A DNA stretch of 34,325 nt from Xenococcaceae cyanobacterium MO_234.B1 (GTDB lineage: Bacteria; Cyanobacteriota; Cyanobacteriia; Cyanobacteriales; Xenococcaceae). The stretch is taken from NCBI GenBank assembly GCA_030064915.1, contig JASJEK010000075.1, positions 1-34,325 of the forward strand. Direction: 5' to 3'. The translations under genes and the position numbers were made by a program. Below, piece by piece: positions 1 through 8,984 of this stretch (position 1 is its first letter; each line of letters opens with the position of its first letter). The notes beneath the pieces were generated by a model. The model was given only the letters and a program-made list of their open reading frames with translations. It was not told the DNA's origin and did no database searches.

Positions 1-73
1 GAACTGATTGAATCGTCTTAGCAATATATTTTTCGATGTTGTAGGTAGGAACAATAACAGACACCAATTTCAT
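1..73 (-). CDS. Glycosyltransferase family 2, N-terminus (runs off window)
   Basis: Only the first 24 codons are in the window. Reading the minus strand from the ATG at 71-73 gives MKLVSVIVPTYN followed by IEKYIAKTIQSV. This is the start of a GT-A fold family 2 glycosyltransferase: a first beta strand ending in the nucleotide-binding P-T-Y-N, then the helix that usually reads L..ai.Sv. A good ribosome binding site (AGAGGG) lies about 8 bases upstream of the ATG. The enzyme would transfer a sugar from a nucleotide-sugar to a growing glycan at the inner membrane face. It fits the exopolysaccharide genes found further right. It is divergent from the kinase operon starting at 348. Confidence 0.75.
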   Translation of the reverse strand, partial: MKLVSVIVPTYNIEKYIAKTIQSV

Positions 74-126
74 AACTCAAACCCTCTTGAAATCTTGACG
101 GTTGGATATGCTCTCGGAAGCGCGAA

Positions 127-194
127 CAACAGCGTGGTTGGATATGCTGAGGTTTCCTCAGCATCCCCCACGCTCATATCCAATCACCGTGTTG
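127..194. repeat. REP-like palindromic element, copy 1
   Basis: A 68-bp imperfect palindrome. The outer arms are caacagcgtggttggatatg (127-146) and, inverted, catatccaatcaccgtgttg (175-194). An inner hairpin CTGAGG-ttt-CCTCAG sits in the middle, followed by a CCCCCACGC block. The left 20 bases recur exactly at 25841-25860, and a third diverged copy lies inside a CheA gene at 18596-18646. A partial copy of the GTTGGATATG half is also at 101-110. It lies between two divergent genes and encodes nothing itself. Confidence 0.75.
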
Positions 195-206
195 ACAGCA
201 CTATTA

Positions 207-260
207 TCTGAGTCCCATATATGCGATCGCGTATTTCTTGTTGTCTGATTTGTATAACTT
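207..260 (+). repeat. Dispersed intergenic repeat, copy 1
   Basis: This stretch aligns with 9572-9659 and 10586-10662. Shared blocks are TCTgAgtCC, ATtTGCGATCGCGTAT, GTCTGA and, at the right end, TTTGTATAACTT. The three copies differ in the length of the central AT-rich part. This one ends about 88 bases before the start of the hybrid kinase gene, so it may carry part of its promoter. Confidence 0.5.
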
Positions 261-273
261 GAGGTATAACTTG
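252..273 (+). promoter_or_regulatory. Tandem GTATAACTTG sites upstream of the kinase operon
   Basis: Two exact copies of GTATAACTTG (252-261 and 264-273) are spaced 12 bases apart, about one helical turn. Each contains TATAAC, which resembles a -10 hexamer. They lie about 75 bases before the ATG at 348 and form the right edge of the dispersed repeat. They could be a promoter or a regulator-binding site; this is inference from position and spacing only. Confidence 0.35.
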
Positions 274-347
274 CTATTTTTGTTGGTCAAGTGGGAATTC
301 AAAGAATACAACAGAAATAATAAAAGCTAAGTTGAGCGAGCAAATTG

Positions 348-3300
348 ATGGCAGAGAAGTTTTCAGAAGCCCAAGAACGACAAAAAATTCGTCACTTGCT
401 AGTAGTCAAAGATCAAAAAGGAAAAAAAACCTTTCCCTTAGAAGCAACAACTTACTCTCTGGGGCGAGATTCTCGTAATTCCATTGAACTTGACGCACCA
501 TCTATTTCTCGGCATCATGCGACTATTTTGCGGATCACTATGCCAGAAAATGAGCAATCCTTGTTCCGTATTATTGATGGCAGTCTCAATGGGAAAAGAA
601 GTACTAATGGCTTATTTATTAATCGTCAAAAAAAGCTTTCTCATGACCTCAAACATGGTGATGTAATTGAGTTTGGTGGTGGAGTTAAAGCTAAATACTA
701 TGCTTTCTCGAATCTCTTAGATTCTCAGTTTGATGATTTTTGTGAAACTGATGATGTTTCGGGTTTTTTCTCTAATCCTCCCAGTTCTTTTAGTACCCTA
801 ATTGCACGACAAGAGGATACTAGGGATTCTGGGGATGTCGCTTTAGCTCGTTTGGCTTCTTTTCCGGAGTTAATTCCTAATCCCATTATTGAATTGGATT
901 TGACAGGAAAAATAACTTATCTCAATCCAGCAGCATTACAGAGATTTCCTGAATTAGAGATTCAAGGCATTAATCATCCTATCTTGTTTGGGTTTCCTGA
1001 TTTAGTCCTCAAAGAAGAAACTGATTCTCTTGTAAGAGAAATTAGCTTCGAGCAGGCAACATTTGAACAAGCCATTCACTATCTTCCTCAAAGCGAGCTA
1101 ATTAGAATCTTTTTAACTAATATTACCGAAAGAAAACAAATAGAAATCGAGAAAGAGCAGCGCATTCGCGAAGTAACATTTCGCGATCGCTTATTACAAG
1201 AAGTTATTGGCGTAAAAGATTGTATTTTTGAGCAAGATCTGCAAAATCTCTTAAAAATTGGTTGTGAATTTTTCAGGCTTGAAGTAGGAATTTTTGCGCT
1301 CAAAGAGTCTGATTATTGGCAAATTAAGTCAATTTACCAAGAAAATAAGCAACTTCAGTTACCAGACCTCATAACCAAGTTAATAACCAAGTTAAGCTGC
1401 AATTTGTGGCAACAAACTTTGATGGCTCAAGAGCCAACTGTTATTAATCAACTGACTGAGCAAGGGAAAATAGTCACCCCGCAGCGCCTCCCTTGCAGCG
1501 AGACTGCCAATCAAGAGCAACCCTATTTTTCCATAGCAACTTATTTGGGAAGGGGAATCAATGTTAGACAAGAAGTTGAGGGTATTCTCTGTTTTTTTAG
1601 CTCTACATCTCGGCAGTATAATTTTACTTCAGGAGATAAAAAATTACTAGAGTTGATGATTCAGTGGTTGGAAAGTCAAATTGAGCGACAACAAATTGAG
1701 CGAGATTTAAAGCAACAATTTCTGAAAAGCATTTTACTCAAACATATAACCCAAGAAATACGTCAAAGTTTAGATGGGGAAAAAATTGTCCGAATTACAG
1801 TAAAGCAAGTAACGAAAGCTTTTGAGGTCAATCGTTGCATTATTAACCGATATATAGACGGTTCTCCTAGTCGTATTCCTTGTGTAGCAGAATATATCAA
1901 AGGCAATGTGCCATCAATGATGACTAGGGAAATTACCATTGAGGGAAACTCTCACGCGCAGAAAGTTTTGAGTCAGGATGCAGCAGTAGTTACCAATGAT
2001 GTATTTCAAGACTCTATGTTAACACCAATAATTGAAGTATGTCGGGAACTACAGATTAAATCTATGATAGCAGTACGCACATTCTATCAGGGTCAGGTGA
2101 ATGGGATAATTGCGCTGCATCAATGTGACCGGATTCGTAAATGGAAACAAGATGAAATTAATTTATTAGAAGCGGTTGCTGCTCAGGTAGGAATTGCCCT
2201 AGGTCAAGCCCAGTTACTAGAAAGAGAAAGTCTACAAAAAATTTTATTAGCCAAGCAAAATCAAGAATTAAACGCAGCCAAACAAGCAGCAGAAATTGCC
2301 AACCAAGCCAAAAGTGAGTTTCTGGCTACTATGAGCCATGAAATTCGGACACCCATGAATGCCATTATTGGGATGTCAGGTTTGTTACTCGATACAGATC
2401 TTACAGCAGAGCAACAAAGTTTTATTAATACTATTCGTAACAGTAGTGAAACTCTCCTAAATCTCATTAACGACATTCTCGATTTTTCTAAAGTTGAGTC
2501 AGGAAATCTGGAACTGGAACAACATCCTTTTGTTCTGGAAAATTGTCTGCAAGAAGCTATGGATTTACTGGCTTCTAAAGCTTTAGCCAAGAAAATCACT
2601 CTAACTTGTAACGTTATGGATGATGTTCCATCGGTTATTGTGGCGGATATCACTCGCTTACGACAAGTTCTGGTGAATTTAATTGCTAATGCCGTTAAAT
2701 TTACCGAGAGTGGAGGAATTGAGGTAGGAGTAAGTTCGGTATTGGTTTCTGAAGAGAAATCTCTTTATCAACTAGAGTTTTTGGTCAAAGATACAGGAAT
2801 TGGGATTACTTCCGAGCAACAAAGGCATTTATTCAAGTCTTTCAGTCAAGCAGATTCTTCTATTAGCCGCAAGTACGGTGGTACAGGTTTAGGTTTAGCA
2901 ATTTGCCGACAATTAATCGAACTGATGGGAGGAAGAATTTGGGTAGAAAGTCGCGGGGGAGTAGCGGGGAATCCTCCTGCAGATTGGCAAATCTCTTCTC
3001 AAGAAGAGGATGTTGGTTCTACTTTTTACTTTAGGATACTGGCTCAATCTAGCTCTGCTTGTCTTCTTACTCATAATTCTGAACTGTTCCCTGATATAAC
3101 CAAGTCTTTCGAGTCAGTACCCCTGAAAATTTTGATCGCCGAAGATAATGGGGTTAATCAACAAGTATTGCTACTGCTATTAGAAAAATTGGGTTTGCGA
3201 GCAGATGTTGTCAGTAATGGCTTAGAAGCAGTGGCAGCTTTAAATTCTGTTCCTTACGATCTGATTTTGATGGATGTGGAAATGCCTGAAATGGACGGTA

Positions 3301-3905
3301 TTACTGCTAGTAAAAGAATCATTCAAGAAAGCGACCCCCAACCTTACATTATTGCTCTTACTGCCTACGCTACCCCAGAAGACCGCAAAAAGTGTCTCGC
3401 TGCTGGGATGAATGATTTTCTCACTAAACCCATTAGAATTAATGACCTCCATCAAGCAATCAGTAAAGCTGTGTCTCTTAAACTTGGAGAAATAGAAGGA
3501 GACATAGAAGTAGAGGCGCAGCAGGAAGAGGAGACAACCCAGGAAAATCAGATACTAGACTCCCAGGTTTTGGATTCTCTGCGTCAATTAGCAGGAGCCA
3601 AAGCTTCAACCTTAATTAATAAAATTATCGGACAGTATTTTGAAGATAGTCCTGAAAAATTGCAAGCTATAGCAACAGCAGCAGCCGAAAAAAATGCTGA
3701 TGCTTTACGCAAGGCTGCCCATAGTTTACGGTCTAGTAGTGCTAATTTAGGCGCAATTACTGTTGCCGAACTCTGTAAAACAGTGGAGAATATTGCTCGC
3801 ACGGGAACAACAAAAGGAACATCAGAAGCAATTGCCCAACTTCAAACTGAGTATGCCAAAGTTGAGATAGCTTTACAAAGAGAATGGGAACATGACAGCT
3901 TCTAA
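348..3905 (+). CDS. FHA-PAS-GAF-GAF hybrid histidine kinase with receiver and Hpt
   Basis: A large soluble phosphorelay protein; no membrane segment was seen. An FHA domain comes first (about residues 15-120; GR at 40-41, S-RHH at 55-58), a phosphothreonine-binding fold. A PAS-like segment follows (about 170-260), then two GAF domains (about 280-460 and 485-630), neither with a bilin-binding cysteine. The kinase core has MSHEIRTP with the phosphorylated His at about 664, an ATPase domain with NAVKF and GGTGLGLA, a receiver with Asp about 976 (LILMDVEMP), and an Hpt with His about 1125 ([13 protein letters not shown]). All four relay residues are intact. Start: TTG at 345 is followed directly by ATG at 348, which I prefer. 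The stop overlaps the next gene by 14 bases, so the two are probably translationally coupled. The FHA input suggests cross-talk with Ser/Thr kinases (inference). Confidence 0.9.
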   Translation: MAEKFSEAQERQKIRHLLVVKDQKGKKTFPLEATTYSLGRDSRNSIELDAPSISRHHATILRITMPENEQSLFRIIDGSLNGKRSTNGLFINRQKKLSHDLKHGDVIEFGGGVKAKYYAFSNLLDSQFDDFCETDDVSGFFSNPPSSFSTLIARQEDTRDSGDVALARLASFPELIPNPIIELDLTGKITYLNPAALQRFPELEIQGINHPILFGFPDLVLKEETDSLVREISFEQATFEQAIHYLPQSELIRIFLTNITERKQIEIEKEQRIREVTFRDRLLQEVIGVKDCIFEQDLQNLLKIGCEFFRLEVGIFALKESDYWQIKSIYQENKQLQLPDLITKLITKLSCNLWQQTLMAQEPTVINQLTEQGKIVTPQRLPCSETANQEQPYFSIATYLGRGINVRQEVEGILCFFSSTSRQYNFTSGDKKLLELMIQWLESQIERQQIERDLKQQFLKSILLKHITQEIRQSLDGEKIVRITVKQVTKAFEVNRCIINRYIDGSPSRIPCVAEYIKGNVPSMMTREITIEGNSHAQKVLSQDAAVVTNDVFQDSMLTPIIEVCRELQIKSMIAVRTFYQGQVNGIIALHQCDRIRKWKQDEINLLEAVAAQVGIALGQAQLLERESLQKILLAKQNQELNAAKQAAEIANQAKSEFLATMSHEIRTPMNAIIGMSGLLLDTDLTAEQQSFINTIRNSSETLLNLINDILDFSKVESGNLELEQHPFVLENCLQEAMDLLASKALAKKITLTCNVMDDVPSVIVADITRLRQVLVNLIANAVKFTESGGIEVGVSSVLVSEEKSLYQLEFLVKDTGIGITSEQQRHLFKSFSQADSSISRKYGGTGLGLAICRQLIELMGGRIWVESRGGVAGNPPADWQISSQEEDVGSTFYFRILAQSSSACLLTHNSELFPDITKSFESVPLKILIAEDNGVNQQVLLLLLEKLGLRADVVSNGLEAVAALNSVPYDLILMDVEMPEMDGITASKRIIQESDPQPYIIALTAYATPEDRKKCLAAGMNDFLTKPIRINDLHQAISKAVSLKLGEIEGDIEVEAQQEEETTQENQILDSQVLDSLRQLAGAKASTLINKIIGQYFEDSPEKLQAIATAAAEKNADALRKAAHSLRSSSANLGAITVAELCKTVENIARTGTTKGTSEAIAQLQTEYAKVEIALQREWEHDSF

Positions 3906-4395
3906 GACCACTGAAAAACCCCTAATTTTAATCGTTGATGATGATCGTTCGATGCGCGCCTTACTGAATCTAGCCATGACAGAGGAAGGTTATGAAGTGG
4001 CAGAAGCCAAAAATGGTGAACAGTGTTTGGGAGAATATCAACTCCTAAAACCCGATGCCATTCTTTTAGACGCAGTAATGCCTGATTTAGACGGATTTAC
4101 CTGTTGCCAGAAGATTCGTCAACTTCCAGGAGGTGACTTAATCCCGATTTTAATGCTCACTGTACTTGACGATCAAAAATCTATAGACCAAGCCTTTAAT
4201 TGTGGCGCAACCGACTATATTACCAAACCCATGCACTGGGCTGTCTTATCTCAGCGCATGCGGAGACTCTTAGCCACCAATCAAGTGCTTCGAGAAGTAC
4301 AAGCTGTCAAGCAACAATTACACCAACAACAGTCAATGATTAATCAATTGTGTAACTTGGCTGTGTTTCTTTCTATGCAAACCACTGATCACTAA
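3892..4395 (+). CDS. Stand-alone response regulator with C-terminal coiled coil
   Basis: A 167-residue CheY-like receiver. The acidic pocket is DDD at 16-18, the phosphoacceptor Asp60 (ILLDAVMP), Thr90 (LMLTVLD) and Lys112 (YITKP), all conserved. After the receiver, residues about 125-155 form a Gln-rich coiled coil with no DNA-binding domain. It starts inside the last codons of the upstream kinase gene and ends 14 bases before the NACHT gene. It is therefore the likely relay target of the kinase Hpt. A paralogue of the same shape lies at 9743-10276. Output could be protein-protein contact with the downstream NACHT protein (inference). Confidence 0.88.
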   Translation: MTASKTTEKPLILIVDDDRSMRALLNLAMTEEGYEVAEAKNGEQCLGEYQLLKPDAILLDAVMPDLDGFTCCQKIRQLPGGDLIPILMLTVLDDQKSIDQAFNCGATDYITKPMHWAVLSQRMRRLLATNQVLREVQAVKQQLHQQQSMINQLCNLAVFLSMQTTDH

Positions 4396-4409
4396 ACTAT
4401 TTCTTAATT

Positions 4410-6698
4410 ATGGCAAAGCGATCGCTAAAAGCCTCACCCACAGGAATTATTCAAGCAAAAAGAGCTTTTGAGCTTACAGGATGGACACAAGAATATTTAG
4501 CTGCGGAGGTAGGCTTATCTACCCGTCAATCAGTTTGGAAATTTTTTACGGGAAAGCCTGTTGAGCGCCATATTTTTATCGATCTCTGCTTTCAATTAGA
4601 TTTAGAGTGGGAAGATATTGCGGATCTACCCCAAAAATCTAAGTCTTTATCTTCTCATACTGCTAATAATACCACCTCTTTAAATTCTGAGGACTTATTA
4701 ACCATTGCCAGAGACAGAATTCAAGGACAAATTCAAGCTCAATGTAGTACAGTACAATCCTTTTTTGAATATGCTCAACCTTTAAAATTAGATGCTATCT
4801 ATACCAATCTCAATTTACTAACTCACTTAACCAGCCAACGATGGCTAGAAGTATCAGATTTACAAAACAATAATCATTCTGAACGTCTCGACTTTTCCCA
4901 TAACAATTCTCAATCTATCTCTGCTATTTCGGCTGTTAATAACCACGACAAACTGGTATTACTAGGTAAACCAGGAGCAGGTAAAACTACTTTTTTACAA
5001 TATCTAGCCCTACAGTGTATTCAGGGTAAATTTAAACCTGATTGTCTTCCTGTATTTATTTTCTTAAGAACTTTTGTTCATCAATGTAAAGAGAATAATA
5101 ACTTTAGTATTATCAACTATCTGCAAAATCTCTGGGCTAATTACGATCTTGCTCCAGAACAAATAGTAAATCTTTTGCAACAGGGTAAAGTATTAATTCT
5201 TCTCGATGGTTTAGATGAAATCCCTCAAAATTATGAAGTAGAAATATTGTCAGAAATCCAGCAATTTTCAGAGGTTTATTATCAAAACCCGATCATAATT
5301 ACTTGTCGGTTAGCTGGTCAGCAATATCGCTTTAATGGTTTTACTTATCTAGAAGTAGCAGATTTTAACCAAGAACAAGTAGCGACTTTTGCCCAAAAAT
5401 GGTTCATGGCGACAGCCAATAACCCAGAAACAGGAGCTACCAAATCGCAGCAATTTTTAGAGCAACTACGACGTAAAGAAAACCTACCAATTCGAGAATT
5501 AGTAACTACTCCTATCTTACTTAATCTCATCTGTTCAGTATTTCAAGAAAGATTATCTTTTCCCACCAAAAGAGCTAGATTATATCAAGAAGGATTAGAT
5601 ATTCTACTCTTGCGTTGGGATCGTTCTAGGGGAATTGAAAGAGACATTATTTATCAAAACTTATCTTTGCCAGATAAAATCAAGCTTCTGAGTCATATTG
5701 CTGCATACAATTTTCAAAAAGGCAATTTTTTCTTTGAAAAACAGGAATTTATACAAACTATTAGTGATTATCTGTTAACTTTACCAGATACTAATAGGGA
5801 TCCTGAAACTTTAAGGTTAGATAGCGAGGCAATTCTCAAAGCAATTGAAGTACAACATGGATTATTAGTAGAAAGAGCCAGAGGAGTTTATTCTTTTTCC
5901 CATCTTACGTTTCAAGAATATCTTACATCGAGAAAAATTGTCTCTAGCTCTACCAGAGAAGAATTGCACCAAAATTTACAATATTTGGCTAGTAAAATCT
6001 TTAACCCCCAATGGTGCGAAGTCATTTTATTAACTGTTAGTGAATTACCCAACGCAGATTATCTCATCCAGCAACTAAAAATAGAAATCGACTCATTCAT
6101 CCAAAAAGAATCTTATTTACCAGAGTTTTTGCAGTTTATTGACACCAAAGCAAACTCTCTATCCTTACCTTACAAATCAGCAGCAGTCAGAGCTTTTTAT
6201 TTTAGTTTATTTCACAATCGAGACTTAAATTTAGCAATTACTCTAGATGGAAGATTAGCTAACAATTTAGACAACGAGCTAGCTTTAGATTTAGCCTTAG
6301 AAAGAGCTTTTGCTATGGCAGAAACTTTAATGACTAATCCCACAATTCAACAAATTATCAATTTTAGTTTTTCCCTAGACCTTGAATCAAGTTTCTCTCT
6401 ATCTTCTAAAATGAAACAAGCTCTCAGTAACCTTAAACAAAAACTTCCTGAGCCAACAGAAGGAAAAGAAAAAATACTAGCTTGGTGGAATATAGAAGGA
6501 AAAGATTGGTTAGTGCTATTGCGTCGGATGATCAATGATTTTCGTTATGAAGGAACACAATGGGACTTTACTATTCCACAACAAAAAATTCTCCAGCAAT
6601 ACTATGTAGCTAATCAATTTTTCTTAGAATGTCTCCATAGTAATTGCAAATTACTCAATACAACGACAGAAGAACAAGAAAAACTAATCTTGAAATAA
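4410..6698 (+). CDS. HTH-NACHT NTPase (STAND/NLR-like)
   Basis: A 762-residue STAND-class NTPase. Residues 1-75 form an XRE-like helix-turn-helix (GWTQEYLAAEVGLSTRQSVW followed by KFFTGKP), common in front of cyanobacterial NACHT proteins. The NACHT module has Walker A GKPGAGKT at 186-193, Walker B LLDGLDE with Asp266 and the D-G-x-D-E signature at 266-270, and the downstream SFSHLTFQEYL motif near 492. The C-terminal half is helical with no clear repeats, resembling the helical C-terminal domains of bacterial NACHT proteins. Bacterial NACHT proteins include antiphage NLR-like defence proteins, so a defence or programmed-death role is possible but unproven here. It is the third gene of a tight unit with a phosphorelay kinase and receiver, an unusual partner set. 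Confidence 0.87.
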   Translation: MAKRSLKASPTGIIQAKRAFELTGWTQEYLAAEVGLSTRQSVWKFFTGKPVERHIFIDLCFQLDLEWEDIADLPQKSKSLSSHTANNTTSLNSEDLLTIARDRIQGQIQAQCSTVQSFFEYAQPLKLDAIYTNLNLLTHLTSQRWLEVSDLQNNNHSERLDFSHNNSQSISAISAVNNHDKLVLLGKPGAGKTTFLQYLALQCIQGKFKPDCLPVFIFLRTFVHQCKENNNFSIINYLQNLWANYDLAPEQIVNLLQQGKVLILLDGLDEIPQNYEVEILSEIQQFSEVYYQNPIIITCRLAGQQYRFNGFTYLEVADFNQEQVATFAQKWFMATANNPETGATKSQQFLEQLRRKENLPIRELVTTPILLNLICSVFQERLSFPTKRARLYQEGLDILLLRWDRSRGIERDIIYQNLSLPDKIKLLSHIAAYNFQKGNFFFEKQEFIQTISDYLLTLPDTNRDPETLRLDSEAILKAIEVQHGLLVERARGVYSFSHLTFQEYLTSRKIVSSSTREELHQNLQYLASKIFNPQWCEVILLTVSELPNADYLIQQLKIEIDSFIQKESYLPEFLQFIDTKANSLSLPYKSAAVRAFYFSLFHNRDLNLAITLDGRLANNLDNELALDLALERAFAMAETLMTNPTIQQIINFSFSLDLESSFSLSSKMKQALSNLKQKLPEPTEGKEKILAWWNIEGKDWLVLLRRMINDFRYEGTQWDFTIPQQKILQQYYVANQFFLECLHSNCKLLNTTTEEQEKLILK

Positions 6699-6812
6699 TC
6701 TTCAATTCGATTTTATACCAATTCTCGAATTAATTTCCGAGTGAGGTTAACTTCGCGAGGGGAGTTCAGGAAATGAACCTCACCTATTTGAGAAAGGCTA
6801 TATTTATGATTA
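6699..6812. other. Intergenic gap between convergent genes
   Basis: The NACHT gene (plus) and the small gene at 6813 (minus) converge here. A GTGAGGTT / AACCTCAC inverted repeat (6741-6748 and 6776-6783) with a 27-base loop could act as a weak bidirectional stop, but no T-run follows it. Nothing else is recognised. Confidence 0.35.
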
Positions 6813-7043
6813 CTAATATTTGTAAAATTTTAGAGAATAATAGCCTTTTTGTGGGACAGAATTGTGTTTCTTAGCTTGTCTCTCGAAATCTATAGGTCTA
6901 TTTAATTTACACCCTTGGTTATCAGGGCTAACAGTACATCCATTAGGATCATCTAGAGAACTCGCCATAATAGTAGTAGAACTTATAATAATAGCAGGAA
7001 ATGCCATCAACAAAATAAACAAATAATCAGGGAAATTTTTCAT
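6813..7043 (-). CDS. Small secreted protein, unknown function
   Basis: A 76-residue product. The N-terminus is a clear signal peptide: a charged MKNFP, then a hydrophobic run LFILLMAFPAIIISSTTIMA, with likely cleavage after MASS. The mature part is short, polar and has two cysteines in a CTVSPDNQGC loop that could form a disulphide in the periplasm. I do not recognise the family. The ATG at 7043 has no strong ribosome binding site. It faces the NACHT gene and lies at the left edge of the decayed polysaccharide island. It may be a real small gene or a remnant. Confidence 0.5.
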   Translation of the reverse strand: MKNFPDYLFILLMAFPAIIISSTTIMASSLDDPNGCTVSPDNQGCKLNRPIDFERQAKKHNSVPQKGYYSLKFYKY

Positions 7044-7178
7044 AGCTACTTTTTAATCTGGTTAGTTGAGATTATTAGCATTAGCTATTTACTTATGCTC
7101 TTTCTTTATTTTCCAAAACAACTATTTGCTATCCCGTTCATTAAGTTGTTTTATTTAATAATATTTTGTATATTTTGT

Positions 7179-7600
7179 CTAATTTACTGACAAAATTTTG
7201 AAGACATAACGAGTTGCCCAAAGAGTAAACAAAGGCATAAAAATTACGTGAGTGATTAATACAGAAGCTGCGACCCCCTGACTCTGCCAATGTACACCTA
7301 GGAAGAGTGCGATCGCAAATAAGCCAGTAAACAAAATATTCCACTTTAAATCTATTTCTGGCTTATCTGCTGATAATAGTAACTGAGAAGCAGAATCAGC
7401 AAAAGGACGGGGGATTGCTGATAAACAAATTAGAATTAAAACAGGAATTGCTGGAATCCATTTTTCGCCAAAAACAATCGGAACGTAGATCGGGGCTAAA
7501 CTAGATTGCAGTAAAACCATTGGCACAATGATTATGGCAATAGTTTTAAGACTATTAAAATAACGGGATTTGAACTGCTGTATATTATCTCTTGCTCCAC
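7179..7600 (-). pseudogene. Polysaccharide flippase (Wzx-like), C-terminal remnant
   Basis: The last ~140 residues of a MOP-superfamily polysaccharide flippase. They show RDNIQQFKSRYFNSLKTIA, a helix with P-x-VLLQSSLAPIYVPIVFGEKW, then APIPVLILIC-like and further hydrophobic helices. FGEKW before a helix is typical of the C-terminal half of Wzx/oligosaccharide flippases. The frame has no proper N-terminus: the ATG at 7652 lies in sequence that, in another frame, encodes a glycosyltransferase. The flippase part therefore begins at a deletion junction near 7590-7600. Such flippases move lipid-linked repeat units across the inner membrane; this one cannot be functional. Confidence 0.75.
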
Positions 7601-7881
7601 AAATGCTCAAATCCTTGACAGTAATGATGATCTGCGATCGCCAGTTGACCATATTGTTTCAGCCACAGTAACTGAGGAAGATATCTCCAAGCACAAGCAT
7701 AATGAAAGACAATTAAATCTGGATTTAGATGTTTAATTTTTGGCTTAATTTCTTCCAATCGCCCTACAGAAAAGTTAAATTCTTCTTGGAGACGAGAAGT
7801 AACTAATCTTTTGACGTAAATATTCGAGCCACCAACCCCTTTATCTCCGATGACGTGCAGTATTCTAGGATTCATCTTCAT
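7585..7881 (-). pseudogene. Glycosyltransferase, N-terminal remnant
   Basis: From the ATG at 7881 (MKMNPRILHV) or 7875 the frame reads the first ~95 residues of a GT-B glycosyltransferase. They contain a first strand with a glycine-rich loop (HVIGDKGVGGSNIYVKRLV), then NPDLIVFHYACAWRYLP and ADHHYCQGFEHL, which match the first Rossmann half of family 1/4 enzymes. The frame stops at 7585, where it runs into the flippase remnant in another frame. The usual second domain with its donor-binding E-x7-E is absent. This is the left partner of a deletion that joined two polysaccharide genes. Confidence 0.72.
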
Positions 7882-7964
7882 CTTATCTATTGAGAAGTTT
7901 CGACGATTGCAACTTTTGTTTCTCCTAACCTTCCCAAAACTAAACAAAAACTAACGCCGATTTG

Positions 7965-7998
7965 AAAAAAGTATCCGCAATTCATGAATTGCGGATAC
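7965..7998 (-). terminator. Rho-independent terminator of the gene at 8067-8768
   Basis: Positions 7971-7998 form a perfect 28-bp palindrome (GTATCCGCAATTC, then ATGAATTGCGGATAC). On the minus strand it is followed directly by a T-run (complement of the A-run at 7965-7970). It lies about 70 bases after the stop codon at 8067. Confidence 0.75.
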
Positions 7999-8066
7999 AC
8001 GAAATGATAGATAGTAAACACCAACAACCCAAACTTGTAATCTGAGGTCTTGCAGTCCTTACAATA

Positions 8067-8768
8067 TTATTGAAAGTCATGACAAACAGGAATAAAATAC
8101 TGCTTTAAAACTTGCTCCTGATCGTAGTTAGCAAAACGTCGTCTAATAAAATCCCACTCTGTTGCCCAATTTAGATGTTGTATTTTGTCTTCTTGAAGAG
8201 AAATTTCAGGATGACGAGCATAAAAAATAGCATCGGTTAAATCTCGGTATAAGCCTTCAAAAAAATAATCTCGATTTTGTCGCCAATAAAAATCTCTTTC
8301 CCAAAGATGTTCCTCCTCTAAAACAAATTCTTGCTGATTATTTGGGCTAAATTCTGATTTTCTGGGTCTATTAGATAAATTTCTGTTAATTGCTCTAGGA
8401 TAATATCTATAACGAGGATATTGTTCTGAATTATTAGGTCTTGCTTGTTCTGTTAAAAAGAAGTAATGATTTCTATGGGATTGATGACAAGTAGCAAATA
8501 AAACATAGGTTACTACTTGGCTAATAGCAGCTTTTTCTCTTCGGTAAAGTTTATCATAAACTTTAACATCTTTTCCTATTGTTTCGGGACGGAGTAAATC
8601 AAAAAAATGCTGTGTCCAATAATCAATAACTTCTAGAGTTTCTGCATTTATTTTATGCTTTTGTATTAAAGGAGTTTGAGGAATTGCTTGAGCTTTTTTG
8701 GGGATAAATATTGAGAAAAAACAACTAGAAAAAACTAGCAGAAAGATGGTTTTTCTTATACCAATCAT
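8067..8768 (-). CDS. Secreted or lipid-anchored hypothetical protein
   Basis: A 233-residue protein with an N-terminal export signal: MIGIRKT, then a hydrophobic stretch IFLLVFSSCFFSIFI and KKAQA just before IPQTP. Cleavage at AQA fits a Sec signal peptide; the cysteine in the hydrophobic part is not in an obvious lipobox. The mature region is rich in Tyr, Arg and Asn (RYRYYPRAINRN) and has a paired-helix C-terminus (NWATEWDFIRRRFANYD). I recognise no catalytic motif. It ends in a strong terminator at 7965-7998 and has its own 216-base upstream region, so it is probably monocistronic. It lies inside the polysaccharide island, but a link to it is only positional. Confidence 0.7.
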   Translation of the reverse strand: MIGIRKTIFLLVFSSCFFSIFIPKKAQAIPQTPLIQKHKINAETLEVIDYWTQHFFDLLRPETIGKDVKVYDKLYRREKAAISQVVTYVLFATCHQSHRNHYFFLTEQARPNNSEQYPRYRYYPRAINRNLSNRPRKSEFSPNNQQEFVLEEEHLWERDFYWRQNRDYFFEGLYRDLTDAIFYARHPEISLQEDKIQHLNWATEWDFIRRRFANYDQEQVLKQYFIPVCHDFQ

Positions 8769-8926
8769 TGCCTTTAATAATTATCTAATTATAGTAGATA
8801 TACTTTAGTAAGCAAGATTCAAACATCAGGATTACTTGATTTGATTGTAACTTTTAAACAAAAATAAACACTGACTCTAATCTAAACATTATTATTTGTA
8901 ACGTCAATACTGTCTTCCCCCGCCAA

Positions 8927-8956
8927 GAAACAGTAATTTTTGAAACAGTAATTTTT
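8927..8956. repeat. Tandem 15-mer, two copies
   Basis: GAAACAGTAATTTTT occurs twice head to tail (8927-8941 and 8942-8956) in the gap between the secreted-protein gene and the Alg13-like gene. It is a short tandem repeat of the kind scattered through cyanobacterial intergenic DNA. Confidence 0.7.
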
Positions 8957-8984
8957 CAGTAAAATACCGTAAATTCACTTAATC

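Noticed and set aside
8-211. A 67-codon plus-strand open frame at the window start
   Set aside because: It overlaps the glycosyltransferase start on the minus strand and the palindromic repeat; its product has no protein-like features.
348-3905. The possibility that the FHA kinase is a photoreceptor through its GAF domains
   Set aside because: Neither GAF has a cysteine at the bilin position or a DXCF motif.
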